Shown: positions 19,206-29,116, counted from the stretch's first letter. The stretch: 64,000 bases of DNA from Tundrisphaera sp051175315 (GCF_051175315.1 NZ_CP195100.1:6200001-6264000); one strand, 5' to 3'. Made by a program: numbers and translations. The notes: a model not told the origin generated them from the sequence alone.

Positions 19206-20447
19206 GTGGAGACTTCGACCGTGGCCAGCCTGTTCCCCCTGTTCGACCGCCCCGAGAACCGGGCCGAGTCGACCGTCTCGGAGCTGACCGAGCGGATCAA
19301 GGACGCCCTGGAGACCGACTTCGCCGACGTGACCGTGGTGGGCGAGGTGTCCAACCAGTCGCGGCCCCGGTCGGGGCACGTCTACCTCTCGCTCAAGGAC
19401 GACTCGGCCCAGATCCGCGCGGTGATCTGGAAGAGCCTCGCCGGCAAGCTGGCGTTCGACCTGTCCGACGGCCTGTCGGTCCGGGCCAGGGGGGAGGTCA
19501 CCGTCTACGCCCCCCGGGGCGAGTACCAGATCACGATCCGCTCTTTGGAGCCGGAAGGGATCGGGGCGCTCGACCTGGCGTTCCGCCAGCGCTATGCCCG
19601 GCTCCATGCCGAGGGGCTGTTCGACCCGGAGAGGAAGCGCCCCCTGCCCCGGTTCCCCCGGCGGATCGTGGTGGTCTCCAGCCCCACCGGCGCGGCGATC
19701 CGCGACTTCCTCCAGGTGGCCGGGCGGCGGTGGGCGGCCACCGAGATCCTGGTCGCCCCGACGCGGGTGCAGGGGCCGGGCTCGGCCGAGGAGATCGCCG
19801 CGGCGATCGCCCTGGCCAACCGGGTCGAGGGGGTCGACTTCCTGGTCGTGGCCCGGGGCGGCGGCAGCCTGGAAGACCTCTGGGCGTTCAACGAGGAGGT
19901 GGTCGCCCGCGCCATCGCGGGGTCGCGGGTCCCGGTGGTCTCGGCGGTGGGGCACGAGGTCGACGTGACCCTGGCCGACCACGCCGCCGACTTCCGGGCA
20001 CTGACACCCAGCGAGGCCGGCGAGCGCTGCCTGCCCGACGCCCGCGAGGCCCGCGCCGTGCTGGACCAGGCCCGGGCCCTGCTCGTGCGCGACGCCCGCG
20101 ACCGCCTCGCGTCCCACCGGATCGGCCTGGATGCCCTGTCCGAGCGGCTCGACCGCGCCCTGCGTCGCCAGGTGGACGACCGCCGCCATCAACTGGCGCG
20201 ACTGGCGGGCAAGCTCGAATCCCTGAGCCCGGTGGCCGTCCTGGCCCGGGGCTACTCGCTCACGTTCCGCGACGGCGACCCCGCGCCGATCCGCGACGCC
20301 CGATCCGTGAGCCCCGGCGACCTCCTCCTCTCCCGCCTGGCGTTGGGCACCGTCGCCAGCCGCGTCGAGGAGGTCCGGCCCGGCGAGTCGGCCCCCGTCC
20401 CCACGCCCGAGACCCGACCCCCTGCCCCCGGTGAGACCGATGCCTGA
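19206..20447 (+). CDS. xseA: exodeoxyribonuclease VII large subunit
   Basis: This 413-residue nuclease subunit degrades single-stranded DNA with XseB. The N-terminal OB-fold is seen as VVGEVSNQSRPRSGHVYLSLKD near residues 43-64 (conserved G-H-x-Y-x-x-L-K-D). The catalytic domain carries PRRIVVVSSPTGAAIRDFL near 154-172, RGGGSLEDLWAFNEE near 218-232 and VSAVGHEVDVTLADHAAD near 243-260, all diagnostic. It is slightly shorter than the E. coli protein (456) because the coiled-coil region is reduced. The start is GTG at 19206. The last 8 bases overlap the xseB start. Confidence 0.96.
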   Translation: METSTVASLFPLFDRPENRAESTVSELTERIKDALETDFADVTVVGEVSNQSRPRSGHVYLSLKDDSAQIRAVIWKSLAGKLAFDLSDGLSVRARGEVTVYAPRGEYQITIRSLEPEGIGALDLAFRQRYARLHAEGLFDPERKRPLPRFPRRIVVVSSPTGAAIRDFLQVAGRRWAATEILVAPTRVQGPGSAEEIAAAIALANRVEGVDFLVVARGGGSLEDLWAFNEEVVARAIAGSRVPVVSAVGHEVDVTLADHAADFRALTPSEAGERCLPDAREARAVLDQARALLVRDARDRLASHRIGLDALSERLDRALRRQVDDRRHQLARLAGKLESLSPVAVLARGYSLTFRDGDPAPIRDARSVSPGDLLLSRLALGTVASRVEEVRPGESAPVPTPETRPPAPGETDA

Positions 20448-20895
20448 TCAAGCGGATGCCGAGATCGGATTCGAAGCGGCCCTGGACGAGCTGACCCGGA
20501 TCGTCGCCGAGCTGGAGCAAGGCGGGCCCGAGCTGACCGCCGCCCTGGCCCGCTACGAGCGGGGCGTCCGCCTGCTCAACCGCTGCCAGGGGCTGCTCGA
20601 CGGCGCCGAGCGGTCGGTGTCCCTGCTCACCGGCGTGGACGCCGACGGCCGCGCGACCACCGCCCCGTTCGACGCCTCGGCGACGGCGGTGGCGGTCGTC
20701 CCGGCCCCGCTGACCGGCGTCCCCACGCCGGCCGCCGCCGAGCCCCCCCCGAAGCCGAAGAAGCCCCGGAGCACGCCCGCGGCCCCGCCGCCAACGCCGG
20801 CCCCTACGCCGCCTCCGCCGCCCGCGCCGGCCCCTTCGATGGGCCTGGATCCGTTCCCCTCGGGCGACCCGGACGACACCGGGCCGCCCTGGTGA
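20440..20895 (+). CDS. xseB: exodeoxyribonuclease VII small subunit, extended
   Basis: The first 70 residues are XseB: FEAALDELTRIVAELEQG near 12-29 and LARYERGVRLLNRCQGLLD near 37-55 form the helical hairpin that binds XseA. The usual protein is about 80 residues, but this one has 151, with a Pro/Ala-rich tail (PPPKPKKPRSTP and long AP/PPP runs) ending FPSGDPDDTGPPW. The ATG at 20440 was chosen because it lies inside the xseA stop overlap (ATGCCTGA); a GTG at 20431 would add three residues. The tail is of unknown role. Confidence 0.92.
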   Translation: MPDQADAEIGFEAALDELTRIVAELEQGGPELTAALARYERGVRLLNRCQGLLDGAERSVSLLTGVDADGRATTAPFDASATAVAVVPAPLTGVPTPAAAEPPPKPKKPRSTPAAPPPTPAPTPPPPPAPAPSMGLDPFPSGDPDDTGPPW

Positions 20896-20907
20896 TGGGC
20901 CGGCCCC

Positions 20908-22353
20908 TCAGCGAGAGATCGTGAAGTGGTCGACCTCGACCCCGTCGACGTCGATCTGCCGGATCGTGGCCGAGTTGGGCGACACGTCGACGACCGTGAA
21001 CGAGTGGACGTCGGCCACGAACTTCTGGGTGAAGGGCCGCCACGACGCGGGCCGGGTCGTCTGGTCGGGGTCATAGAGCGGGGCCCCGGCCGCGCCGGTG
21101 ATCAGGTAGATCACCCCGTTCGGCCGGGTCTGGGTGGAGCCATCGAAGGCCTGATCCAGCGTCCAGTCGCCGTCGACCCGGGTGACCACCCGCTTCGGCC
21201 TGGCCTCAGGGGCCTCCTCCCTGGCCGCGAACTTCAGCGGGTAGGACCGCTGATAGTTGTGGACGTGGCCGGCGAAGGCGATCGAAACCCCGCCCCGCTC
21301 CAGGAGGTCGGCCACCCGCCGCATCTGCTGGTCCCCCGCGTGGGCCTTGGAGGAGTTGAAGCCGGGGTGGTGGAAGGCCACGAACCGCCAGGGCTTGCCG
21401 GCGGCGGCGGCCAGGTCGCGTTCCAGCCACCCGCGCAACGTCGGGTCGTTCCAGTCAACGTAAGGGTTGGCGTCGAGCATCGTCCAGTGGACGTCGCCGA
21501 TGTCGAAGGAGAAGTTGGCCATCCGCGGGTAGTTCGGCCCGGCCGCGTCCACCAGCGTCCGGATCCGGGCGGCGTTGCCGACGCCGACCGGGGTGCTGGC
21601 CGCCCCCACCTCGCCGATCGGCCCGTTCAGGGGCTGCGACCAGAGGTAGAAGTAGGCCATCAGGTCGGTGTTCGCGTCGAAGTTGCGGACGACGTCGTGA
21701 TTGCCCGGCACGGCGATGAACAGGGTCGAATCGAGCAACGGGGCGCCGGAGGCGGGCGACGCCGTCCGGTGGCCGTAGATCGGATAGAACTTCTCGCGGT
21801 ACTCGGACAGCCTTCCACGCGAGTAGACGATGTCGCCGGTGATCACCGCGTATTCGGGCTTCGCCCGGTGGATCTGGTAGGCCACCTGCTTCTGCGCGGC
21901 CGAGCCCGCGGCGCAGTCGCCGAAGACCGCCAGACGCTGCGGGGCCCCGGGCGCGGGCTTGGCGCGGGCCCGGCCCTCGAAGTCGACCGCATTCCCATAC
22001 TTGATCCGGTAGTCGAACGTCGCCCCGGGCGTCAGGCCGCCCAGCGTGGCGCGATAGACGCGGAACGGCTTCTCCCCTTCCAGCAGGATGCGGCGATGCA
22101 CCGCGGCGGCGGCCGGCTTCCACGCGGCATCGACGGGCGAGCGGGACTCCACGGACCAGGGGGCGTCGGCATCCTCGGCGTGCCAGACCACGGTCATCCC
22201 GTCGGGGGCGGGCTGGTCCCCCAGTTGGAGGTAGCGGGGCCCGAGGGCGGTCGACCGGGCTCGTTCGTCGGCGGGGGGCGTGGCCCCCGAAGCGGTTGGA
22301 ATCAGGCAGGTCAGCAAGGCGAGGGCGGCGAGCCCGGCTCGGGAGGCGTGCAT
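20908..22353 (-). CDS. secreted purple acid phosphatase-like metallophosphoesterase
   Basis: This 481-residue protein begins with a signal peptide (AGLAALALLTCLIPTASG) and a fibronectin-like N-terminal segment (YLQLGDQPAPDGMTVVWHAE). The calcineurin-type metal-binding motifs follow in order: FGDCAAG, ITGDIVYSRG, PGNHDV, AFHHPGF and GHVHNYQR. It should hydrolyse phosphomonoesters outside the cytoplasm. Its stop is 12 bp from that of xseB (convergent), and it is divergent from the mechanosensitive channel gene. The natural substrate is unknown. Confidence 0.9.
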   Translation of the reverse strand: MHASRAGLAALALLTCLIPTASGATPPADERARSTALGPRYLQLGDQPAPDGMTVVWHAEDADAPWSVESRSPVDAAWKPAAAAVHRRILLEGEKPFRVYRATLGGLTPGATFDYRIKYGNAVDFEGRARAKPAPGAPQRLAVFGDCAAGSAAQKQVAYQIHRAKPEYAVITGDIVYSRGRLSEYREKFYPIYGHRTASPASGAPLLDSTLFIAVPGNHDVVRNFDANTDLMAYFYLWSQPLNGPIGEVGAASTPVGVGNAARIRTLVDAAGPNYPRMANFSFDIGDVHWTMLDANPYVDWNDPTLRGWLERDLAAAAGKPWRFVAFHHPGFNSSKAHAGDQQMRRVADLLERGGVSIAFAGHVHNYQRSYPLKFAAREEAPEARPKRVVTRVDGDWTLDQAFDGSTQTRPNGVIYLITGAAGAPLYDPDQTTRPASWRPFTQKFVADVHSFTVVDVSPNSATIRQIDVDGVEVDHFTISR

Positions 22354-22563
22354 CGGTGGGATCTCGGCGTGGGGTTCGATCGGGGTTTCGCGCGGCGGCG
22401 TCCCCGTGCTCCGGCATCGAATCTATCACCGAACCGGGCCCGGCTCCATGCCCCGGGCTGACTGTTCGGTCCGGGATGGTCCGCGATTTGCCCGCTACGT
22501 GAACCTTTTGCATCGGAGTTCAAGGCCGCGGAGCGGCCGGTTCGGGCGATCACGGAGTCTGCG

Positions 22564-24123
22564 ATGAATTCGGCGAAACTGGACGTGTCTGCGAAGCTCT
22601 CGGGGCTTGGGCGACGGGTGCTGTCTCTGGTCATGGGTGCCACACTGCTGCTGCACGGGGCCGCCTCGGCCCAGATGCCGTCCCTGCCGGTCGGGCCGAA
22701 GCCGGCGGAGCCGCCCGCCAAGGACCCAGCGAAGATGCCGGTCGCGGCGCCGACCAAGGACAGCCCGGAGGCGGTGTTCGCCACCACGGCGGGCACCATC
22801 CAGGTCAAGAACAAGGTGGCCGACGAGGACGTGGCGACGACCCTCAACGACCTGATGCTCCAGTACCCCGGCGTCCGCAACGCGGCCGTCAAGGTGGTGG
22901 ACGGCGTGGTCACGATCGACGGGCTGGTGGACGACCGCGACACCCGCAACAACGTCACCGAGTTCGTCAAGAAGGTCGAGGGCGTGCGCCTGGTCCTCAA
23001 CCTGATGAAGACCGACGAGCAGGTCATGACCGGCCGCCAGATGGCGATGAAGTCGCTCCGCGACGTGGAGTTCCTGGTCGAGCAATACTGGCTGCTGGCG
23101 CTGATCGCGATCGGATACGCCCTGGGATTCGCCTGGCTGGCGAAGCTGTTCACCCGCCACTCGGAGACCCTGCTCGCTCCCTTCGTCAAGAACGTCCTGC
23201 TCCGGTCGGTGGTCGGCTCGCTGGTCAGCTCGGGGATCCTGCTGGCGGGGATCATGCTCGGCCTGTCGGTGCTGAACCTGACCCGGGCGGTGACCTCGGT
23301 GCTGGGGCTGGCGGGCGTGATCGGGTTGGCCATCGGCTTCGCGTTCCGGGACATCGTCGAGAACTTCATCGCGTCGATCCTCCTGGGCACGCGCCGGCCG
23401 TTCCAGATCGGCGACTTCATCACGGTGGCCGGGAAGTCGGGGTCGGTGCTGTCGCTGAACACCCGGGCCACGAACCTGATCACGCCGGAAGGGCACCAGG
23501 TCCGCATCCCCAACGCGGTCATCTACAAGGAGACGCTGATCAACTCGACGGCGTCGCCCAGCGTCCTGGGCTCGATCGAGATCGTGGTCCCCTACGAGAC
23601 CTCGACCGCCGCCGCGATGGAGGCGATCACCGGGGCCCTGGCCGGCACCGAGGGGCTGATCCAGTCCCCCGCGCCCCGGTGCCTGCTCACGGCCCTGGAG
23701 AACAACGGCGTCCGGCTCCGCGCCACCTACTGGATGCCCACCAAGGGGATGGATAACGACAAGCTCCAGAGCGACCTCCGGCTGCGGATCAAGGTGGCGC
23801 TCCAGAAGGCGGGGATCACCCCCCAGACTCAGTCGACCACCCTGTCGGTGTCGGGCCGGATCCCGGTCGAACTCCTCCAGGCGAAGCACGACGAGCCCGC
23901 GAAGGCGCGATCCAACGGCTCCGAGCCGGTCGCCTCCCCCGGCTCCGCCCTGACCGCCCGGCAGGCCGAGGCCAACCTGCGGAAGGACTCGCGCGCCGCC
24001 GAGGCCGTGGCCGCAACCCCCGAGGAAGCCTGCCCCAGCCCCATCGACCACGCCATCCGGCAGGCCGAGACGGTCGGCGTGGGCGAGGGCGGCAACCTCC
24101 TGGCCCACGGCAATAAGGAGTGA
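22564..24123 (+). CDS. BON-domain mechanosensitive ion channel, MscS family
   Basis: This 519-residue membrane protein has an N-terminal hydrophobic signal (VLSLVMGATLLLHGAASAQ), a proline-rich linker, and a BON-like domain near residues 85-150 (LQYPGVRNAAVKVVDGVVTI). Membrane helices follow near 175-265, including the pore-lining GLAGVIGLAIGFAFRDIVEN, and then the MscS beta domain (RRPFQIGDFITVAGKSGSV, IPNAVIYKETLIN). It gates in response to membrane tension and protects against osmotic downshock. The C-terminal 90 residues are low-complexity. GGAG lies upstream of the ATG at 22564, and a strong hairpin follows the stop. Confidence 0.93.
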   Translation: MNSAKLDVSAKLSGLGRRVLSLVMGATLLLHGAASAQMPSLPVGPKPAEPPAKDPAKMPVAAPTKDSPEAVFATTAGTIQVKNKVADEDVATTLNDLMLQYPGVRNAAVKVVDGVVTIDGLVDDRDTRNNVTEFVKKVEGVRLVLNLMKTDEQVMTGRQMAMKSLRDVEFLVEQYWLLALIAIGYALGFAWLAKLFTRHSETLLAPFVKNVLLRSVVGSLVSSGILLAGIMLGLSVLNLTRAVTSVLGLAGVIGLAIGFAFRDIVENFIASILLGTRRPFQIGDFITVAGKSGSVLSLNTRATNLITPEGHQVRIPNAVIYKETLINSTASPSVLGSIEIVVPYETSTAAAMEAITGALAGTEGLIQSPAPRCLLTALENNGVRLRATYWMPTKGMDNDKLQSDLRLRIKVALQKAGITPQTQSTTLSVSGRIPVELLQAKHDEPAKARSNGSEPVASPGSALTARQAEANLRKDSRAAEAVAATPEEACPSPIDHAIRQAETVGVGEGGNLLAHGNKE

Positions 24124-24148
24124 CGCAAACTTCCCGACGCGAACCACT

Positions 24149-24184
24149 TGGGATGCCGGCCTCCCCTCCGAGGCCGGCATCCCA
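24149..24184 (+). terminator. hairpin terminator of the mscS-family gene
   Basis: A perfect 14-bp inverted repeat (TGGGATGCCGGCCT at 24149-24162, complement at 24171-24184) with an 8-nt loop lies 26 bp after the channel gene stop. No T-run follows. Confidence 0.65.
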
Positions 24185-24193
24185 GGCCCGCCA

Positions 24194-24388
24194 TTGGCTT
24201 CGTTTCGCAAACTTTCGGAGGGTCCACCCAGGTTGGCATTGGCTTCGTTCGGGACGGGGCGCGGGCCGGGGGCGTCGCCGTCGTTGGCTTCGTTTCGGAC
24301 ATCCGGCGAACTGGCGCACCGTCCCGGCCTTGGCTTCGTTTCGGAACTCCTGTCAAGCCGCGCACCACCCGACCTTGGCTTCGTTTCG
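24194..24388. repeat. array of five 14-bp repeats with 45-46 bp period
   Basis: TTGGCTTCGTTTCG occurs at 24194, 24284, 24330 and 24375, with a slightly changed copy (TTGGCTTCGTTCGG) at 24239. Start-to-start distances are 45, 45, 46 and 45 bp, separated by unrelated sequences of 31-32 bp. This geometry is too regular for chance. The repeat has no dyad symmetry and is too short for a normal CRISPR repeat, and no cas genes are nearby. Confidence 0.85.
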
Positions 24389-24514
24389 AAATTACTGTCC
24401 GGGTTAATGGTGGCCGGTCATCGGTATCTGCGGTTGGCTTGCCAGCGACGCCGGCGACATCGTGCCACGAGGATGGGCCACCGGCCCCCTCCCGATTCCA
24501 CCAGCGCCGGGGAG

Positions 24515-24539
24515 GATCGTTCCCACGGAGGGAACGATC
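24515..24539. terminator. perfect 10-bp hairpin
   Basis: GATCGTTCCC at 24515-24524 and GGGAACGATC at 24530-24539 form a perfect stem with a 5-nt loop (ACGGA). It lies 138 bp downstream of the leftward exb cluster and may end that transcript. Confidence 0.45.
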
Positions 24540-24676
24540 TCATTGATGGGGAGACGTGAGGACTTCGGGCGGCGGGCTTGGCCGTATCCGACCTCCGCCC
24601 CCCGGGCCGTGGAAGGCGGCCGGTCGTCTTCGCGAGAAATCGGGCCCGCTCACTTCGGGGCGGCCGGCGTCGCCGG

Positions 24677-25570
24677 TCAGGGCGGGACCGACCCGGTGGG
24701 CTGGGCGACGGCGACCTGGAGGCCGACCTCGCTGGCGGCGTCGTAGGCGAGCACCGCCGCCCGGTGCGGGGCGGCGTAGTCGGCCGAGAGGAGCATGGCG
24801 GTCCGCCCGGTCGCCTCGCGGGCCGAGCGGAGTCGGGTGGCGATCGCCCCCGGTTCGCCGGGGACCGGCTGGTGGTCGATCCTCAGGGCGCCGGCGCCAT
24901 CGACCTCGACCAGGATGAAGTCCTTTTCCAGTTCTTCCACCGGCTTGGGCCGGCCCTGGGCGACGACCTCGGGGGGCTTGTCGTCGGCGGGCCGGGGGAC
25001 TTCCAGGGTCTTGAACATCACGGTAGTGGCCGTGACCAGGAAGAACAGGACGAGCTGGAACGCCACGTCGACCATGGCCGCCAGGTCGAGTTCCTCGACC
25101 CGCTCGGCGCCGCCCCGGGCCAGGGTGAACTCGGCCGCCGCCTCGTCCTCGTCCTCTTCTTCATCGGCCCCGAAGCCGAGCCAGCCGGCCTCGTCCAGCT
25201 CGGGCAGGTCGGGCCGATGCATCTCGTCGTCGGGCAGGACGGGCAAGGCGGCCGAGGTGGAACCGCCCGGGGCCGAGATCTCCCAGTCGGCGTCGGGGTC
25301 CGCGTCTTCGGGCGGGGCGAAGAACTGCGCCACGGGTCGGCGGGCCGGCGGCGGGTCCGGCTCGGGGGGGGCGGGCGAGGGGTCCGGGGCTTCGGCCAGG
25401 AAGGTGGGCGAGTCGCCGAGGTTGACCCAGGGGTCCTGAGTGCCGCCCGGTCGGATCAGGTCATTGGGCCGATAATGGCCGCTCGCGAGGCCGGCGCGGA
25501 CGTCCTCGGTGGCGACCAGCCGGTCGACTTCGAGCTGTTCGGAGCGGAAGACATCCCAGAAACCGGCCAC
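24677..25570 (-). CDS. ExbD/TolR-like protein with N-terminal extra domain
   Basis: This 297-residue protein has an ExbD-like core. A single membrane helix near residues 165-185 (LDLAAMVDVAFQLVLFFLVT) keeps the conserved Asp of MVDVAFQ, which carries protons in ExbD/TolR, followed by a periplasmic domain. Unusually, about 160 residues precede it: a small domain (VRAGLASGHYRPNDLIRPGG, PWVNLGD) that resembles GYF-like repeats, then a Pro/Asp/Glu-rich linker. The start is GTG at 25570. It is last in the exbB-exbD cluster, 36 bp after the second gene. It should form the proton-driven energiser with the MotA/TolQ/ExbB homologue. Confidence 0.82.
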   Translation of the reverse strand: MAGFWDVFRSEQLEVDRLVATEDVRAGLASGHYRPNDLIRPGGTQDPWVNLGDSPTFLAEAPDPSPAPPEPDPPPARRPVAQFFAPPEDADPDADWEISAPGGSTSAALPVLPDDEMHRPDLPELDEAGWLGFGADEEEDEDEAAAEFTLARGGAERVEELDLAAMVDVAFQLVLFFLVTATTVMFKTLEVPRPADDKPPEVVAQGRPKPVEELEKDFILVEVDGAGALRIDHQPVPGEPGAIATRLRSAREATGRTAMLLSADYAAPHRAAVLAYDAASEVGLQVAVAQPTGSVPP

Positions 25571-25606
25571 GGCTCACCCTCCCAACCCGCGCGGATGCGG
25601 CCCGAA

Positions 25607-26038
25607 TCACTCGGGCTCCTGGACGCCGACGTGGATCGTCACGCCCGTCTCTCGCTTGGAGAGTTCGCCGATCAGGCGGATGACCTCCCCTTCGGGTACC
25701 GAGCCGTCGGCCTGGACGATTACCTTGCGGCGACCTTCGGCCACCCCCTGAGAGACGGCGGTGGCCGCCTGCTCGGCGTCGACCTCGGGCCCCTCGCCGT
25801 TGCCGAGCAGGAGCCGGGGCCGGGCCCCGGGGCCGGAGGGGGGGAGCAGGGTGATGAACGTGGCCGCCGTCTCCTCGACACCGACGCCGTGGCGGGCGTG
25901 GGGCACGTCCACCACCGCCGACGATTCGAGCTGGACCGAGAACAGCATGAAGGTCATGAGCTGGAACACGACGTCGACCATCGGCGTCATGTCGATGTGC
26001 TCGTCCCGTTCCTGGGAGATCTGGCGGCGGAGCAGCAT
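25607..26038 (-). CDS. exbD: biopolymer transport protein ExbD/TolR
   Basis: This 143-residue inner-membrane protein has a cytoplasmic N-terminus (LLRRQISQERDEHIDMTP), one membrane helix with the proton-carrying Asp (IDMTPMVDVVFQLMTFMLFS near residues 15-34), and a periplasmic domain of typical size (VIVQADGSVPEGEVIRLIG). It works with ExbB to convert proton flow into force on an outer-membrane partner. Spacing to exbB upstream is 37 bp, so one operon is likely. Confidence 0.93.
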   Translation of the reverse strand: MLLRRQISQERDEHIDMTPMVDVVFQLMTFMLFSVQLESSAVVDVPHARHGVGVEETAATFITLLPPSGPGARPRLLLGNGEGPEVDAEQAATAVSQGVAEGRRKVIVQADGSVPEGEVIRLIGELSKRETGVTIHVGVQEPE

Positions 26039-26075
26039 CGCGGTCGGGCCTCGCTCGGGGAGGGTCGGCGCTCAA

Positions 26076-26765
26076 TCAGCGAGGGAGGACCGATCGCGAC
26101 GATCGGGGCTGCGACGTGCCGGCCCGGGCCGGGTCTTCCAGGGCCTCGAATGTCTCCATGAAGTCCTGGAGCTGCCGCTCGGTCCGGTCGCGGAGCCGGC
26201 GGAGCTTGGCGTGGATGTCGTTGGCCAGGATCATCATCGGCGTGGCGATCAGCAGGCCCGAGCCGGTCGCCCAGAGGGCCAGGCTGATGTCGTTGGCCAG
26301 CGCCGTGGAGTTCACCTTCTCGGCCCCGCCGATCCGGCCGAATGCCCCGATCATCGACGCCACGGTCCCCAGCAGCCCGAGCAACGGGCCCATCCGGACG
26401 ATCGTGGAGAGCGTGGCCAGCCGATCCTCCATGCTGCCGATGACCTCGGTGTGGAACTCCATGACCAGCAATTGCTTGACCTTGGCCAGCCCCTTGGCCC
26501 GGTGGCGGATCGCCACGGCGATCAGTTGCGCCAGGGCGGTGTGCCACGCCGGAGGGCCCTGGCAGACGGCGATCGCCCCGTCGGGCTTTCCCGCCCGGCA
26601 CAGCTCCGCCACCTGATGGATCAGCGTCTCGGCCCCGTCGCCGATCGACTTCCGCCGCAAGGCCCGATAAAGCAGGATCGCGTTGTACACGCCCCACACG
26701 GCCAGGACCGCCAGCGCGGCATAGATCACATAGCCGAAAGCATCGATGATCTCGGTGATCTTCAT
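26076..26765 (-). CDS. exbB: MotA/TolQ/ExbB proton channel family protein
   Basis: This 229-residue protein has three membrane segments: near residues 8-30 (IDAFGYVIYAALAVLAVWGV), 125-145 (GPLLGLLGTVASMIGAFGRI) and 162-183 (ALWATGSGLLIATPMMILAN). The GLLGTV motif and the following polar T/S residues are the ExbB/TolQ signature lining the proton path. It is the first gene of the leftward exbB-exbD-exbD-like cluster. No TonB or TolB gene is in the window, so the energised partner is unknown. Confidence 0.93.
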   Translation of the reverse strand: MKITEIIDAFGYVIYAALAVLAVWGVYNAILLYRALRRKSIGDGAETLIHQVAELCRAGKPDGAIAVCQGPPAWHTALAQLIAVAIRHRAKGLAKVKQLLVMEFHTEVIGSMEDRLATLSTIVRMGPLLGLLGTVASMIGAFGRIGGAEKVNSTALANDISLALWATGSGLLIATPMMILANDIHAKLRRLRDRTERQLQDFMETFEALEDPARAGTSQPRSSRSVLPR

Positions 26766-26963
26766 GGACGGATCCGGGGGGACGGGGACGGGACGACGCG
26801 CCGGGATGCGGGACGGCGAGCGTGTCGATCCGACCCGCGCATCCCATCATCCATTGTGGCGCATCGGGGCGACCGCTCGCAAGGGCGAGGGGCCTCGGAA
26901 TGGACCGAACCTTTTCCACTCGCCCCGAGAGGTCGGCCTATCGGAAATCCTCATCAGCGATGA

Positions 26964-27248
26964 TCAAACACGCCGGTCGGGCAGGGAGTTGGCAGGCGAG
27001 CGGCGGCTCGATCGCGTCCTAGATCGGTCACGACGCCTTCTCATGAGCGGCACAACAAATCCCCAGTAGAACAGCTGATAGATCGCGATGACCGCAACGC
27101 AGCAGCCGAAGATCAAGAAATCAAGTCTTCGCGATGATGCGGAGCCCAGGCGTGACGCAGCACGGATCAGCGGTAAGCACTGGCCGAGCGACACGGCCAA
27201 TACGACGATTCCGCCGATCGTCTCACCGATGCTGATGCGCAGTTTCAT
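26964..27248 (-). CDS. small two-helix membrane protein, unknown
   Basis: This 94-residue protein is of no family I recognise. Two membrane helices are visible, near residues 8-30 (GETIGGIVVLAVSLGQCLPL) and 45-68 (LIFGCCVAVIAIYQLFYWGF), followed by a strongly basic tail (MRRRRDRSRTRSSRRS). The ATG at 27248 starts 4 bp after the stop of the upstream small gene and has AGGG before it, which supports translation. Third-position GC looks lower than in neighbouring genes, hinting at a young or foreign origin. Confidence 0.6.
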   Translation of the reverse strand: MKLRISIGETIGGIVVLAVSLGQCLPLIRAASRLGSASSRRLDFLIFGCCVAVIAIYQLFYWGFVVPLMRRRRDRSRTRSSRRSPANSLPDRRV

Positions 27249-27252
27249 CACC

Positions 27253-27495
27253 CTATTTTCCGAACAGCCCGCCCAGGGTGCCGGCGATGTCGCCGAGGCC
27301 CCCGCCGCCTTCGGCCGGGGGCGTGCCTTCGGCCGGGGGCGTGGTCGAACCGCTGGCCAGCAGGGTGTCGATGTGGCCGGCGAGGGCGGGGGGCAGCTTG
27401 TCCTTGAGGAAGCCGAGGACCGTCTCGGCGGCGGTCCGGGCGTGCTCGGGGGACAGGCCGGTCTTCTGCGAGATCAGGGCGACGAGCTGGTCCAT
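27253..27495 (-). CDS. small helical DUF2267-like protein
   Basis: This 80-residue protein starts MDQLVALISQKTGLSPEHAR and continues with TAAETVLGFLKDKLPPALAG, a pattern I associate with DUF2267/DUF937-like helical proteins. A Gly/Pro-rich tail (AEGTPPAEGGGGLGDIAG) ends GGLFGK. GAGGATCG precedes the ATG. It lies between the DUF1501 gene and a small membrane protein on the same strand. Function is unknown. Confidence 0.75.
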   Translation of the reverse strand: MDQLVALISQKTGLSPEHARTAAETVLGFLKDKLPPALAGHIDTLLASGSTTPPAEGTPPAEGGGGLGDIAGTLGGLFGK

Positions 27496-27561
27496 GGCTG
27501 CGATCCTCGGGGCGGAGAGTGTGGGCTCTCCGTCCGATGATCGCCGCGCCGGACCCTGAGA

Positions 27562-29058
<1,497 letters not shown>

Positions 29059-29093
29059 GATCCGCCCTTTCGGGTCGATGGGAGGTGAGAGGG

Positions 29094-29116
29094 GCCCGGC
29101 CGAACGCCGGCCGGGC
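29094..29116 (-). terminator. hairpin between the PSD1-type and DUF1501 genes
   Basis: A perfect 9-bp stem (GCCCGGCCG at 29094-29102, complement at 29108-29116) with a 5-nt loop lies in the short gap between the two genes. It may attenuate DUF1501 transcription. Confidence 0.45.

Larger units (their letters stand above)
24124..24676. other. intergenic region with two hairpins and a repeat array
   Basis: The 553 bp between the MscS-family and ExbD-like genes contain a terminator hairpin (24149-24184), five regularly spaced 14-bp repeats (24194-24388) and a second perfect hairpin (24515-24539). I see no credible gene; open frames in the array arise because the period is mostly 45 bp, a multiple of three. 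Confidence 0.7.

Noticed and set aside
24194..24388. CRISPR array
   Set aside because: The repeat is only 14 bp with no palindromic part, there are only five units, and no cas genes are in the window. It is reported as a regularly spaced repeat instead.
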